Source of the DNA: Mycobacterium sp. URHB0044
Lineage (GTDB): Bacteria > Actinomycetota > Actinomycetes > Mycobacteriales > Mycobacteriaceae
DNA length: 64,000 bases
NCBI RefSeq assembly: GCF_000620625.1
Contig: NZ_JIAW01000010.1
Span: forward strand, 1 to 64,000
Direction of reading: 5' to 3'
Shown here: positions 43,247 to 50,795 of the stretch, piece by piece
Position numbering within the stretch: the first letter of the stretch is position 1
Layout of the letters: every line of letters starts with the position of its first letter
Translations under genes and position numbers: made by a program
Notes under the pieces: model-generated
What the model saw: only the letters and a program-made list of their open reading frames with translations
Database searches by the model: none
Told to the model about the DNA's origin: nothing

Positions 43247-43572
43247 CCGACACGGCGAACGTGCCTGCGATGCTCTCGGTGCTAGGCGACGAGACCCGGT
43301 GGCGCATTCTGTCCGAGATCGGCGCCCGTGACCTGTCGGCCAGTGCGTTGGCCGGCCGGCTGCCCGTGAGCCGGCAGGCCATCGCCAAACATCTCGCCGT
43401 GCTCGCCGAGGCAGGCCTGGTGGAATCCGTTCGCGCGGGCCGCGAGATCCGGTACCGCGCAATCGGGGCGTGCCTCAGCGCGCTGGCCGGTGAACTCGAA
43501 ACGATCGGCCGACGATGGGACCGGCGACTGGAAGCGATCAAGCGCATCGCCGAGAGGCCGGATTCAGTTTAA
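43243..43572 (+). CDS. ArsR-family transcriptional repressor
   Basis: This 109-residue winged-helix repressor has LGDETRWRILSEIGARDLSA at about 12-31 and the recognition helix LPVSRQAIAKHLAVLAEAGLV at about 42-62 (key SRQAIAKHL). No metal-binding ELCVCDL motif is present, so it is probably not an arsenic or metal sensor; it may respond to a ligand of the SRPBCC partner or by other means. GTG 43243 overlaps the partner's stop. The upstream palindrome is the likely operator. Confidence 0.88.
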   Translation: MTDTANVPAMLSVLGDETRWRILSEIGARDLSASALAGRLPVSRQAIAKHLAVLAEAGLVESVRAGREIRYRAIGACLSALAGELETIGRRWDRRLEAIKRIAERPDSV

Positions 43573-43581
43573 TCTCTGATC

Positions 43582-44286
43582 ATGACGGACGAGGTCGCCG
43601 AGTTCTCGGGGGGAGGCGTCGACGGACCAGCTGACTTGCCGTCCGTCGAATACGCCTTGGCTGGCGGCGCGCCGCAGCGTGTCGGCTGGTTCCGCTTCTA
43701 CTTCGCCGACGAGCGCTGGGAATGGTCGCCGCAAGTCGAGCTCATGCACGGCTACCAGCCCGGCTCCGTCCAACCCACCACCGCACTGGTGCTCTCGCAC
43801 AAGCATCCCGACGACTACCGCCAGGTAGCCGCGACCATCGAGGAGATCCGCCGCACGGCGGGTGCCTTCAGCACCCGGCACAGGATCATCGACACCCACG
43901 GCGAAGTCCACCACGTGGTGGTGATCGGCCAGCAGATGCGCGACGACGGCGATGCGGTCGTCGGTTCCGACGGCTTCTACGTCGACGTCACGCCGTCCGT
44001 CACCGAGGCCAGGGAAGAGAAGGTCACCGAAGCGGTCGCGGAAATCGCCGAGGCCCGCGGCGGCATCGAACAGGCCAAGGGCATGTTGATGCTGATCTAT
44101 CGGATCTCGGCCGACTCGGCGTTCGAGCTGCTCAAGTGGCGATCCCAGGAGTCCAACGTCAAGCTGCGCGTGCTGGCCGAGCAGGTCACGAAGGACTTCC
44201 TGGGCCTCGTCTATGACGAAGTCCTGCCCACTCGGCCGGAATACGACCGGTTGTTACTGACCGCGCATCTGCGCGTGGACTCCTGA
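43582..44286 (+). CDS. PAS-ANTAR domain regulator (probable RNA-binding antiterminator)
   Basis: This 234-residue protein has a PAS-like sensor (residues about 30-140, with WEWSPQVELMHGYQPGSVQP, 20 residues, and the FSTRHRIIDTHGEVHHVVVIG strands) and a C-terminal ANTAR domain (about 150-205: IEQAKGMLMLIYRISADSAF, ELLKWRSQ). ANTAR dimers bind paired RNA hairpins to prevent termination. It follows the ArsR gene by only 9 bp and may be in its operon, but is distinct in function. Mycobacterial PAS-ANTAR proteins are linked to stress and light or redox sensing. A perfect hairpin overlaps its stop codon. Confidence 0.87.
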   Translation: MTDEVAEFSGGGVDGPADLPSVEYALAGGAPQRVGWFRFYFADERWEWSPQVELMHGYQPGSVQPTTALVLSHKHPDDYRQVAATIEEIRRTAGAFSTRHRIIDTHGEVHHVVVIGQQMRDDGDAVVGSDGFYVDVTPSVTEAREEKVTEAVAEIAEARGGIEQAKGMLMLIYRISADSAFELLKWRSQESNVKLRVLAEQVTKDFLGLVYDEVLPTRPEYDRLLLTAHLRVDS

Positions 44287-44301
44287 GGGTCCACGCGCAG
44301 A
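44268..44301 (+). terminator. Perfect 13-bp hairpin across the stop codon of the PAS-ANTAR gene
   Basis: TCTGCGCGTGGAC (44268-44280) and GTCCACGCGCAGA (44289-44301) are exact complements around an 8-base loop that contains the TGA stop. It separates the gene from the convergent CsbD-like gene and is a strong terminator or mRNA-stability element. There is no clear U-tract. Confidence 0.6.
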
Positions 44302-44313
44302 CGGCGTCGTCAA

Positions 44314-44553
44314 TCAGTTCTGCTCGGCTTGTTGCTTCTTCTCGGCGGCGGCGGCGCTGCTTCGGGCGGCCTCTGCTTCGGCCTCCTTGCGGGCGACGTC
44401 ACGCTGCGCTTCGGCCTTGTCCTGCTGGGCGTGGCCCTCGCGGATGAGGTCGTTGCGGCCGGTTACGGTGCCGACGGCCTCCTTGGCCTTGCCCTTGACG
44501 TCTTCGACGACGCCCTTGATGGCTTCTTCGGGTCCGCTGTTCTTCTCGGTCAT
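44314..44553 (-). CDS. CsbD-family stress protein
   Basis: This 79-residue, highly charged protein is rich in Ala, Glu, Lys and Gln. IKGVVEDVKGKAKEAVGTVT at about 12-31 is the CsbD core; the C-terminal half is a predicted coiled coil (AEAQRDVARKEAEAEAARSS, 20 residues). CsbD proteins belong to general-stress regulons in Bacillus and to SigF-type responses in actinobacteria; their biochemical role is unknown. ATG 44553 follows GAGAGG. Its place beside rsbW-sigF fits control by sigma F, but no clear promoter of that type was assigned to it. Confidence 0.82.
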   Translation of the reverse strand: MTEKNSGPEEAIKGVVEDVKGKAKEAVGTVTGRNDLIREGHAQQDKAEAQRDVARKEAEAEAARSSAAAAEKKQQAEQN

Positions 44554-44734
44554 GACTACCTCTCGGTCGTTGCGTGCAACCACGGGTTTCCCGGCTCGCA
44601 TGACCGTCAAACGTACCTAGCAAAGCAGGGCACGAATTGCCTTGTGTAGCAAGGGATTAACCGCCTACACCGACTTTACTTACGCGGGCGTAAACGCAAG
44701 CGCCCACGTGGTGCGTCGTTCGGGGCGGAACGGT

Positions 44735-44759
44735 GTTTCGGCGGGCACCGGTATGGGCA
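44735..44759 (+). promoter_or_regulatory. Possible sigma-F-type promoter
   Basis: GTTTC-N15-GGGCA lies 36 bp upstream of the small protein gene (44795). Mycobacterial SigF promoters have GTTT near -35 and GGGTA near -10 with a spacer of about 15-17. The -10 differs from consensus by one base. Assignment rests on motif and location in the sigF locus. Confidence 0.4.
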
Positions 44760-44794
44760 TCCGGTGCCTGAAGTTTCAACCAGGAGGTCGCAAC

Positions 44795-44917
44795 ATGCCC
44801 GCAGCATCAATCAACGACGAGACGACGTATGAGGGGCTGCGACGGCACGGCGGTTCGAAGCAGATGGCAGCTTTGATCGCCACGGCGAAGTCGATCTCCA
44901 AATTGCGGAATTCGTGA
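44795..44917 (+). CDS. Small conserved protein (DUF7218-like)
   Basis: This 40-residue protein begins MPAASINDETTYEGLRRHGG and continues SKQMAALIATAKSISKL. The pattern SI-x-DE-x2-Y-x2-LR-x2-G-x-SK-x2-A-x-IA is shared with small DUF7218-type proteins common in actinobacteria. An excellent ribosome-binding site (AGGAGG, 8 bases upstream) fixes ATG 44795, not the longer ORF from 44642. The position before rsbW and a SigF-like promoter suggest a general-stress gene. Function unknown. Confidence 0.7.
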   Translation: MPAASINDETTYEGLRRHGGSKQMAALIATAKSISKLRNS

Positions 44918-44964
44918 CCGGCGGTAGCCGCGAACTCGCACGCGCTGCTGAGCGGAGGGTGCGT

Positions 44965-44987
44965 GGTTAGCTGGAATTCCAAGGGTA
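44965..44987 (+). promoter_or_regulatory. Probable promoter of rsbW-sigF
   Basis: GGTTA-N13-GGGTA lies 29 bp upstream of the rsbW GTG. GGGTA matches the SigF -10 element; the -35-like GGTTA is one base off GGTTT and the spacer is short. The usfX-sigF operon is autoregulated by SigF in mycobacteria, which supports the call. Confidence 0.45.
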
Positions 44988-45016
44988 GTCTCATTCAGAC
45001 ATCACCAGGAGGGCGT

Positions 45017-45412
45017 GTGGACAACGAGGTCGAGTTCCGGGTTGCTGCCAAGCTCGAGAACCTTGCGATGCTGCGCACACTGATCGCGGCTGTCGGCACC
45101 TTCGAAGACCTCGACATGGACACCGTCGCCGACCTGCGCCTCGCCGTCGATGAGGCCTGCACCCGGCTGATCCGGTCCGCCGTTGCCGGCTCCACCCTCG
45201 TTCTCGCGGTTCGTCCGAGTGACGACGAACTGGTGATCGACGCGTCCACGACCTGCACGTCCCGGGACATCATGGCTCCCGGCAGCTTCAGCTGGCACGT
45301 CTTGAGTTCGTTGACGGACGAGGTGAAGACCTTCCAGAACGGCGAGGCGATCGACGAAGGCGCGGTCTTCGGCATCTCCATGACGACGAGACGAGCGAGC
45401 TCGCTGCGGTGA
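45017..45412 (+). CDS. rsbW: Anti-sigma-F factor (RsbW/UsfX)
   Basis: This 131-residue GHKL-type serine kinase/anti-sigma protein binds SigF. It has the DLRLAVDEACTRLIR N-box (about 42-56), where Glu/Ala/Asn normally hold Mg-ATP; here the box reads DEACT rather than DEACN, as in UsfX. GTG 45017 follows AGGAGGG and is preferred to GTG 44963. It overlaps sigF as GTGA, the standard arrangement for a sigma/anti-sigma pair. M. tuberculosis UsfX (Rv3287c) is the counterpart. Confidence 0.88.
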   Translation: MDNEVEFRVAAKLENLAMLRTLIAAVGTFEDLDMDTVADLRLAVDEACTRLIRSAVAGSTLVLAVRPSDDELVIDASTTCTSRDIMAPGSFSWHVLSSLTDEVKTFQNGEAIDEGAVFGISMTTRRASSLR

Positions 45413-46194
45413 CGTCTTCGCCCTCTCGGGGTTCGGCGTCGCGATCGAACTCTGAATATGCCGATGTCGTCGACATGTTCCGCGAGCTACGGGAACTCGA
45501 CGAGGACGCGGCTGAGTTCACCCGCCAGCGCGACGCCATCGTGGAGCGGTGCCTGCCGCTCGCCGACCACATCGCCAGGCGATTCGACGGCAGAGGTGAA
45601 CCCCGCGACGACCTGGTGCAGGTGGCCCGGGTCGGCTTGGTGAACGCGGTGATCCGGTTCGACGTGGAGGCCGGCTCGGACTTCGTGTCGTTCGCGGTGC
45701 CGACCATCATGGGTGAGGTCCGTCGGCACTTCCGGGACAACAGCTGGTCGGTCAAGGTGCCGCGGCGGCTCAAGGAACTCCATCTGCGGCTTGGCGCGGC
45801 GACGGCGGAATTGTCCCAGCGCCTGGGCCGTGCCCCGACCCCCTCGGAACTGGCCGCGGAGCTCGAGATGGACCGCGACGAGGTGGTCGAGGGCCTGATC
45901 GCCGGCAGCTCCTACAACACGATGTCGATCGACGGCGGCAGCGGCACCGAAGAGGCTCCCGCGATCGCCGACACACTCGGTGACGTCGACACCAACCTCG
46001 ACCGGATCGAGAACCGGGAAGCCCTACGTCCGCTGCTCGAAGCGCTGCCGGAGCGTGAGCGCACCGTGCTGATCCTGCGGTTCTTCGAGTCGATGACGCA
46101 GACGCAGATCGCCGAGCGGGTCGGCATCTCCCAGATGCACGTGTCGCGCTTGTTGGCGAAGTCCCTAGCGCGCCTGCGGGACCAGCTGCAGTAG
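45409..46194 (+). CDS. sigF: RNA polymerase sigma factor SigF
   Basis: This 261-residue group 3 sigma factor has region 2 (DLVQVARVGLVNAVIRFDVE and VPTIMGEVRRHFRDNSWSVK, each 20 residues), region 3 (AELSQRLGRAPTPSELAAEL) and region 4 (RTVLILRFFESMTQTQIAER followed by GISQMHVSRLLAKSL). It directs the general-stress and stationary-phase regulon in mycobacteria. It is coupled to rsbW through GTGA. The 3' end overlaps the convergent STAS gene by 30 bp. Confidence 0.95.
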   Translation: MTSSPSRGSASRSNSEYADVVDMFRELRELDEDAAEFTRQRDAIVERCLPLADHIARRFDGRGEPRDDLVQVARVGLVNAVIRFDVEAGSDFVSFAVPTIMGEVRRHFRDNSWSVKVPRRLKELHLRLGAATAELSQRLGRAPTPSELAAELEMDRDEVVEGLIAGSSYNTMSIDGGSGTEEAPAIADTLGDVDTNLDRIENREALRPLLEALPERERTVLILRFFESMTQTQIAERVGISQMHVSRLLAKSLARLRDQLQ

Positions 46195-46599
46195 CCGACG
46201 CTGCGCGCCGTGGACGATGTCGAGTGCGGCGTCGAGGTCAGCCGCCACGGGCAGCGTCGTATCCGGATCGCAGATCTGCAGTAGGCGAGTCACCGCCTTG
46301 CCGGGCACCATGGCCCATTCCGTGCCATCCGCAGCACACCGCACGTTGAGGGTGTGGAGGGCCGAAAAGCCGGAAGCCCCAAAGAATTCGATGCCTTCGA
46401 GGTCGAGCACCAGGTGATTCACCGCGTCGGCGTGGCGAAGCGCGTACGAGACGAAGTCCTGCGCGTTCGCGGCGTCGAGTTCGCCGTTCGCGACGACCAC
46501 GACGACGGACGGGTGTAGCCAGCGCGTCGCGAGACGGGCAGTGTGGCAGGTGATTTCGGATTCCGGCGCAGCCGGACGGGAGGATTCGAACGTAGACAT
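46165..46599 (-). CDS. STAS-domain protein (anti-sigma antagonist-like)
   Basis: This 144-residue protein has a STAS fold: VVVVANGELDAANAQDFVSY at about 32-51 (20 residues), LVLDLEGIEFFGASGFSALH at about 63-82 and the C-terminal MVPGKAVTRLLQICD. The conserved loop DxxGASGF places a Ser where RsbV-like antagonists are phosphorylated. It is convergent with sigF and overlaps its 3' end by 30 bp, so it could take part in SigF control or form antisense transcripts. Partner identity is inferred from location only. Confidence 0.82.
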   Translation of the reverse strand: MSTFESSRPAAPESEITCHTARLATRWLHPSVVVVVANGELDAANAQDFVSYALRHADAVNHLVLDLEGIEFFGASGFSALHTLNVRCAADGTEWAMVPGKAVTRLLQICDPDTTLPVAADLDAALDIVHGAQRRLLQLVPQAR

Positions 46600-46773
46600 T
46601 GTGACTCCATCAGTAGGACTTTTTTCGTACTGTGGTTCACGTCAAGAATCGATGGGCCCTGCGTCTCAAAGCCGTGTGATGACGCTTCCAATCGGCTGGT
46701 TGTTTCAACCTTGCTTCGAACGGTACGCCGCTCGCCATGCATCGACAAACCGACGAGGTGAATCTCTAGTGAA

Positions 46774-47673
46774 TCAAGCCAGCCATCCCCGTTGCTGGTC
46801 CCAGGCCGGTCCTGGAGCAGGCGCGTCGTCGCGGGTGACCGTCGCCTGGATGAGGCCGTAGGGCCGATCGTCGGCGTGGAACACCTCGTTGTGGTTGTCC
46901 AGCCCGAATGGCGACAGGTCGTAGACGAAGTGGTGCTTGTTGGGCGCCGACAGCCTGACCTCGACGATCGCGGGGTAGGCCTCCAGCACGGCCTTGCCCA
47001 TTTCGTAGAGGGTCTGCTGCAGCGCCAGCGACTGCACCACCGCGAACTGCTTGACCAACTGCGCCTTCACACCGACGTAGGTCTCCTCCCAATCGGCCTC
47101 GGTGGTGTCGAACCGCCACTGGGCGACCAGCGACGTTGCCATCACTCGATCGTGGGTGGGCTCCAGCACTGTGTACGGGTCGGTCAGAAAGCCGGCGAAC
47201 TCCGAACCCGTCGACTTGAGGATCACCAGATCCTTGAGTCCGCCGACCACCCACTCACCGGTGCCGTCGACCGTGATCGCGGCGGTGCGCACTTCCTGCC
47301 CCTTCCGCATCCAGGTGTAATCGTGCTCGGTGCCGTCGACCACCGCGCGTTCCCACGCGTATTCCTCGATCTCGATGCGCGCGCCCTCAACGGGTGCGAC
47401 GTCGTGCACGAAGTGCCGCGCCAGCGCGAGCCCGTAGTCCTCGATCGACTGCAGGCCCTTCTCCTTGGCGAAGGCGTACGCGGTCTGCTTCTGGCTGTCG
47501 GTGGGTAACACGTCGGACTGGTCACCCGCCAGATGCGCTGCACTGAAATCGCCACGCAGGCAAGTGGATACGTTGACGTCGTGGATCTCGTGCCGAGGGT
47601 TGTCGCGGTAGATCCGCACCACGCGATTCTCGGCCTTGCCGTACTGGTTCTTGCCAAGGATGATGCCCGACAC
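46774..47673 (-). CDS. Uricase (urate oxidase)
   Basis: This 299-residue cofactor-free urate oxidase converts urate to 5-hydroxyisourate. It consists of two tandem T-fold domains. KNQYGKAENRVVRIYRD at about 8-24 carries the catalytic-type Lys, LPTDSQKQTAYAFAKE at about 56-71 the T-x3-K/N region, TGSEFAGFLTDPYTVLEPTH (20 residues) and SAPNKHHFVYDLSPFGLDN the second-domain signatures including the NKH motif. GTG 47673 is the start, 4 bp after the HIU hydrolase stop. Last gene of a three-gene urate-degradation operon. Confidence 0.92.
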   Translation of the reverse strand: MSGIILGKNQYGKAENRVVRIYRDNPRHEIHDVNVSTCLRGDFSAAHLAGDQSDVLPTDSQKQTAYAFAKEKGLQSIEDYGLALARHFVHDVAPVEGARIEIEEYAWERAVVDGTEHDYTWMRKGQEVRTAAITVDGTGEWVVGGLKDLVILKSTGSEFAGFLTDPYTVLEPTHDRVMATSLVAQWRFDTTEADWEETYVGVKAQLVKQFAVVQSLALQQTLYEMGKAVLEAYPAIVEVRLSAPNKHHFVYDLSPFGLDNHNEVFHADDRPYGLIQATVTRDDAPAPGPAWDQQRGWLA

Positions 47674-47677
47674 GTGC

Positions 47678-47998
47678 TCAACTCCCTCGGTAGGTCGAAT
47701 AGGCGTATGGCGACAACAGCACTGGCACGTGGTACTTGGCTGAGGCGTCGGTGACTTCGAACGCGATCACGATCTCCGGGTAGAAGCCGGTGATCCGCGC
47801 TGCGGCGAAGTAGTGCGCGGTGTCGAAGCGCAGCCGGTACACCCCGGCGGCGAGATGGTCGGCGAGGTTGGCGACGCGGCCGTCGGCATCGGTGGTCGCG
47901 CTGTGCAACACCGCGTCGTGCGCATCGAGCAGCGTGACGGGCACTCCCGTGGCAGGCCCGCCGGATACGGCGTCGAGGACGTGCGTGGAGACGGTCAT
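47678..47998 (-). CDS. uraH: 5-hydroxyisourate hydrolase (transthyretin-related)
   Basis: This 106-residue protein hydrolyses 5-hydroxyisourate from uricase. STHVLDAVSGGPATGVPV at about 4-21 holds the conserved His, RLRFDTAHYF the central strands with Arg, and YHVPVLLSPYAYSTYRGS is the diagnostic C-terminal YRGS motif, complete. ATG 47998 overlaps the decarboxylase stop (ATGA). Confidence 0.93.
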   Translation of the reverse strand: MTVSTHVLDAVSGGPATGVPVTLLDAHDAVLHSATTDADGRVANLADHLAAGVYRLRFDTAHYFAAARITGFYPEIVIAFEVTDASAKYHVPVLLSPYAYSTYRGS

Positions 47999-48522
47999 GC
48001 GTTCGATCCTGCCTCGTCGGCCGGCGCGCTCAGCAGCCGTTGCAACCGAAGCCTGTTGATCTTCGCAAGTTCGTCGCGCATCACGCGGCGTTCGGTCTCG
48101 GGATCGTTGCCGAGCCGTTCGATGAGAATCGCCAGCAGTTCGTCGGCGGAGCGGCCGCTGGCGCACACCAGGTACACGTAGCCGAACCTTTCCTCGTATG
48201 CCCGGTTGCCCGCGGCCAGCGCCGCCCGCACATCGTCGCCGGCCGACGCCACGCCGGCTTGTTCCCGGGCCGATGCATCGTTGTCCACCCGGTCGCCGAT
48301 GCGGGGATGCCCGTCCAGCGCGGCGTCGATCTCGGCGTCGGGCAATTCGGCGAGTATCCGATCGGCGCGCTCGAGCAGGGCGTCGACGTCGGCGAACGGA
48401 GCGCCTGCCAGCACGCGGCGCGCCCAGATCGGCGACGCGCACACCCCGAACAGCAGGTGCATGCGCTGCCGTTCGCCAATGCGGTTGAAGCCGTCGAGGC
48501 CGAGTGCGGGTGGCGTCGTCAC
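47995..48522 (-). CDS. uraD: OHCU decarboxylase
   Basis: This 175-residue protein decarboxylates 2-oxo-4-hydroxy-4-carboxy-5-ureidoimidazoline to S-allantoin. LLFGVCASPIWARRV at about 22-36, LDGHPRIGD at about 70-78 with the catalytic His, and EERFGYVYLVCASGRSADEL (20 residues) with the ILxERLGNDPETER tail are typical. GTG 48522 is chosen since homology starts with LDGFN; farther upstream the frame is antisense to the nucleotidyltransferase gene. First gene of the uraD-uraH-uricase operon. Confidence 0.9.
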   Translation of the reverse strand: MTTPPALGLDGFNRIGERQRMHLLFGVCASPIWARRVLAGAPFADVDALLERADRILAELPDAEIDAALDGHPRIGDRVDNDASAREQAGVASAGDDVRAALAAGNRAYEERFGYVYLVCASGRSADELLAILIERLGNDPETERRVMRDELAKINRLRLQRLLSAPADEAGSNA

Positions 48523-48636
48523 AGCGTCGACTATGGCAACTCGCCGAGCCGGCCGAAGCGCTTCTTCGGCTTCTCGGCCTCTTCGGCAGGCGGGGCGGAC
48601 ATGCGTCCCAGAATCCGGCAGGTTCACACTGTTCGC

Positions 48637-49182
48637 ATGTCGAGGTCCAGCTCCGTCGCCGGTGTGCTGCTCGCCGCCGGGGCCGGTACGCGCTTCGGAA
48701 TGCCGAAAGTGCTTGCCGAACACGGGGAGTGGCTGCGCAAGGCGGTCGACGCGCTCAGCGAGGGCGGGTGCGGCGACATCGTGGTGGTGCTGGGGGCGGC
48801 CGTCGTCGACGTGCCTGCGCCGGCACGGGCGGTCGAGACCGCGGATTGGGAGGACGGGCTCAGCGCGTCACTGCGTGCCGGACTCGCGGCGACAGACGGT
48901 GCCGACTACGTGGTGCTGCACCTCGTCGATCTCCCCGACGTGGGTCCCGACGTGATCGCCCGGGTGCTGACCGCCGCCCGGTCCACGTCCTCCGGCCTGG
49001 CCAGGGCGACGTACGGCGGGCGCCCCGGCCATCCGGTGGTGATCGCCCGAAGGCACGTCGATGCGCTGATCGAGACGCTGCACGGCGACGAGGGTGCCCG
49101 GACGTTCCTCGCTGGTCGCGCCGACGTGCTGGCCGTCGAGTGTGGAGATCTTGCTACCGGGGTGGACGTCGATGTGCGGTAG
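48637..49182 (+). CDS. MobA/MocA-like nucleotidyltransferase
   Basis: This 181-residue Rossmann-like NTP transferase has VAGVLLAAGAGTRFGMPK at about 7-24 (GxGxRxG nucleotide motif) and LHLVDLPDVGPDVI (metal-binding Asp). In xanthine dehydrogenase-type systems such enzymes (MocA) attach CMP to molybdopterin. The nearby XDH-type hydroxylase (39-42.7 kb) would need that cofactor, which supports the call, but a sugar nucleotidyltransferase is not excluded. The gene is divergent from uraD with a 114-bp gap. Confidence 0.8.
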   Translation: MSRSSSVAGVLLAAGAGTRFGMPKVLAEHGEWLRKAVDALSEGGCGDIVVVLGAAVVDVPAPARAVETADWEDGLSASLRAGLAATDGADYVVLHLVDLPDVGPDVIARVLTAARSTSSGLARATYGGRPGHPVVIARRHVDALIETLHGDEGARTFLAGRADVLAVECGDLATGVDVDVR

Positions 49183-49388
49183 GAAGTGCGGCCCCGACTG
49201 AGTTCTTACGCGCAAGATCATTTGCTACTGTGCAGCATCAATGGGATGGGTCATGACAATCCCGATCACGCCGAAATCCATCGTCCACGTGCCGTTTGCC
49301 GAGGCAACGCTGCCTTCGGATACCATTCCGTGCGAGGCGCAATCTGCCATGTATGATTTGCTGCAGCCCTACATCTTGGAGTGTGAAT

Positions 49389-50120
49389 ATGGGAAACCAG
49401 GCCGTCGAAGTCACGTACACCGGTTTGGATGAGCTCTGGCAGGCTTATGACGACTTGCTCGTCGACCTCGCGAAGCGGGAAAGCGTTGGCTCCGTCGCCG
49501 AGCTTGGGGGCGGCGCCAATCCGATGGTGGCCGACACCGACAGGTGGGGTTTCGCACAGGAGCGCGTCGTCGTCGACATCTCGGCGACTGAGCTGGAGAA
49601 GGCCGACGGCGACGTGAAGACACGCGTCGCCGACTTGTGCAAGCCAATCGAGGACGATCACGAGGCGTACGACCTCGTGTTCTCCAAGATGCTGTGCGAG
49701 CACCTCCCCGACGCCCGCGCCTTTCACGAGAACTGCTTCAAGATCCTTCGGCCAGGCGGATTGTCGGTGCACTTCTTCCCGACGCTCTTCACGCTGCCCT
49801 TCGTGATCAACCGGCTCGTGCCGGAGAATCTGACTCGGTCGATGCTGCGCAGGGTGCAGCCGGTGCGCTTCACCGATCCCAAGCTGCAGAAGTTCCCCGC
49901 GTACTACCGGTGGTGCACCGGACCCACGCAGCGGGCCATAAAGCGTTACGAGAGCGTGGGTTTCAAGGTCGAGGCGTGGAACGCTGCGTTCGGACACCTC
50001 TACTACGAGAAGATTCCCGGCTTGAACGTGGCGGAACGCGCCAAAACGCGCTACCTGCTTGACCATCCGGTACCCGCCCTGACGAGCTTCGCGACTGTCG
50101 TCCTGCGCAAGCCCGCCTGA
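49389..50120 (+). CDS. Class I SAM-dependent methyltransferase
   Basis: This 243-residue methyltransferase has VAELGGGANPMV at about 33-44 (motif I), VVDISATELEKA (motif II), DLVFSKMLCEHLPD at about 97-110 (motif IV) and ILRPGGLSVHFFPT (post-motif). ATG 49389 has GGAG 8 bases upstream. The presence of Wzy/Wzx-like genes just downstream suggests methylation of a sugar or glycan precursor, but the acceptor is unknown. GC content near 49.2-49.4 kb falls, consistent with a promoter or a recently acquired edge. Confidence 0.83.
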   Translation: MGNQAVEVTYTGLDELWQAYDDLLVDLAKRESVGSVAELGGGANPMVADTDRWGFAQERVVVDISATELEKADGDVKTRVADLCKPIEDDHEAYDLVFSKMLCEHLPDARAFHENCFKILRPGGLSVHFFPTLFTLPFVINRLVPENLTRSMLRRVQPVRFTDPKLQKFPAYYRWCTGPTQRAIKRYESVGFKVEAWNAAFGHLYYEKIPGLNVAERAKTRYLLDHPVPALTSFATVVLRKPA

Positions 50121-50132
50121 GGGAGCGTCATC

Positions 50133-50795
50133 TCAGTCGCAGTCGCCTTGGGCGTATGCCTTCGCGAGCGCGCCGAACTGGTAGGCGTAGACCAACTCCC
50201 AGTGTGCCAGCGAGAAGTCGTAGCTGCGGGGAACCCCGCGCATCACCGCGACGTTGGTCGCGGACGAAAAGCACTGGCGGAAAACCAATCTGGCGCGTGG
50301 CAGATGGTAGTTCCACGTGACGACGATGATCGTGGTCCATGACTTCTCGGCGGCCAGCTTCTGCATCATCTCGGCCTCCCCGCGTGTGGTGAACGAGGAT
50401 GGCCGGGCGCAGATGACGTTGATCCGCGGGGTTGACGGCGTGCATGCCCTGGCCATGACGGAGTCGTCGTCCGGATAGGGATTGGACAACACCACGTTGG
50501 GCGCCCAGCCATCTCGGGCCAAGGCGATCCCATAGTCCTCTCGGCCGTCGTGTTCGCCCGCCAGCACGATCACGGCGTCCGCCCGCTGCAACGGGTCGGA
50601 TCGGGCAGCGGTGAAGAGGATGTAGCCACTCGTGCCCATCAGCCCCAACAACGTGGTCACTACCAACACTGCGATCAGGAACACGCGAGCAACGCGAGCC
50701 GGCAGGCCGATGTCACGACGCGGGGCGGGACGCATCGGCAGCGCCCCGTCGACCATCGAATCGTCGTCGTGGATCTGTTCGGTCTCTTCTGACAC
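50133..50795 (-). CDS. YdcF/SanA-like DUF218 membrane protein
   Basis: This 220-residue protein has one N-terminal transmembrane helix (about 34-60, ARVFLIAVLVVTTLLGLMGT, 20 residues) and an extracytoplasmic DUF218 domain: ADAVIVLAGEHDGREDYGIA at about 72-91, RGEAEMM and VVTWNYHLPRARLVF. Family members (SanA, ElyC, YdcF) influence envelope polysaccharide and peptidoglycan lipid-carrier use. The place between a methyltransferase and Wzy/Wzx-like genes fits. Convergent with the methyltransferase gene. Confidence 0.83.
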   Translation of the reverse strand: MSEETEQIHDDDSMVDGALPMRPAPRRDIGLPARVARVFLIAVLVVTTLLGLMGTSGYILFTAARSDPLQRADAVIVLAGEHDGREDYGIALARDGWAPNVVLSNPYPDDDSVMARACTPSTPRINVICARPSSFTTRGEAEMMQKLAAEKSWTTIIVVTWNYHLPRARLVFRQCFSSATNVAVMRGVPRSYDFSLAHWELVYAYQFGALAKAYAQGDCD

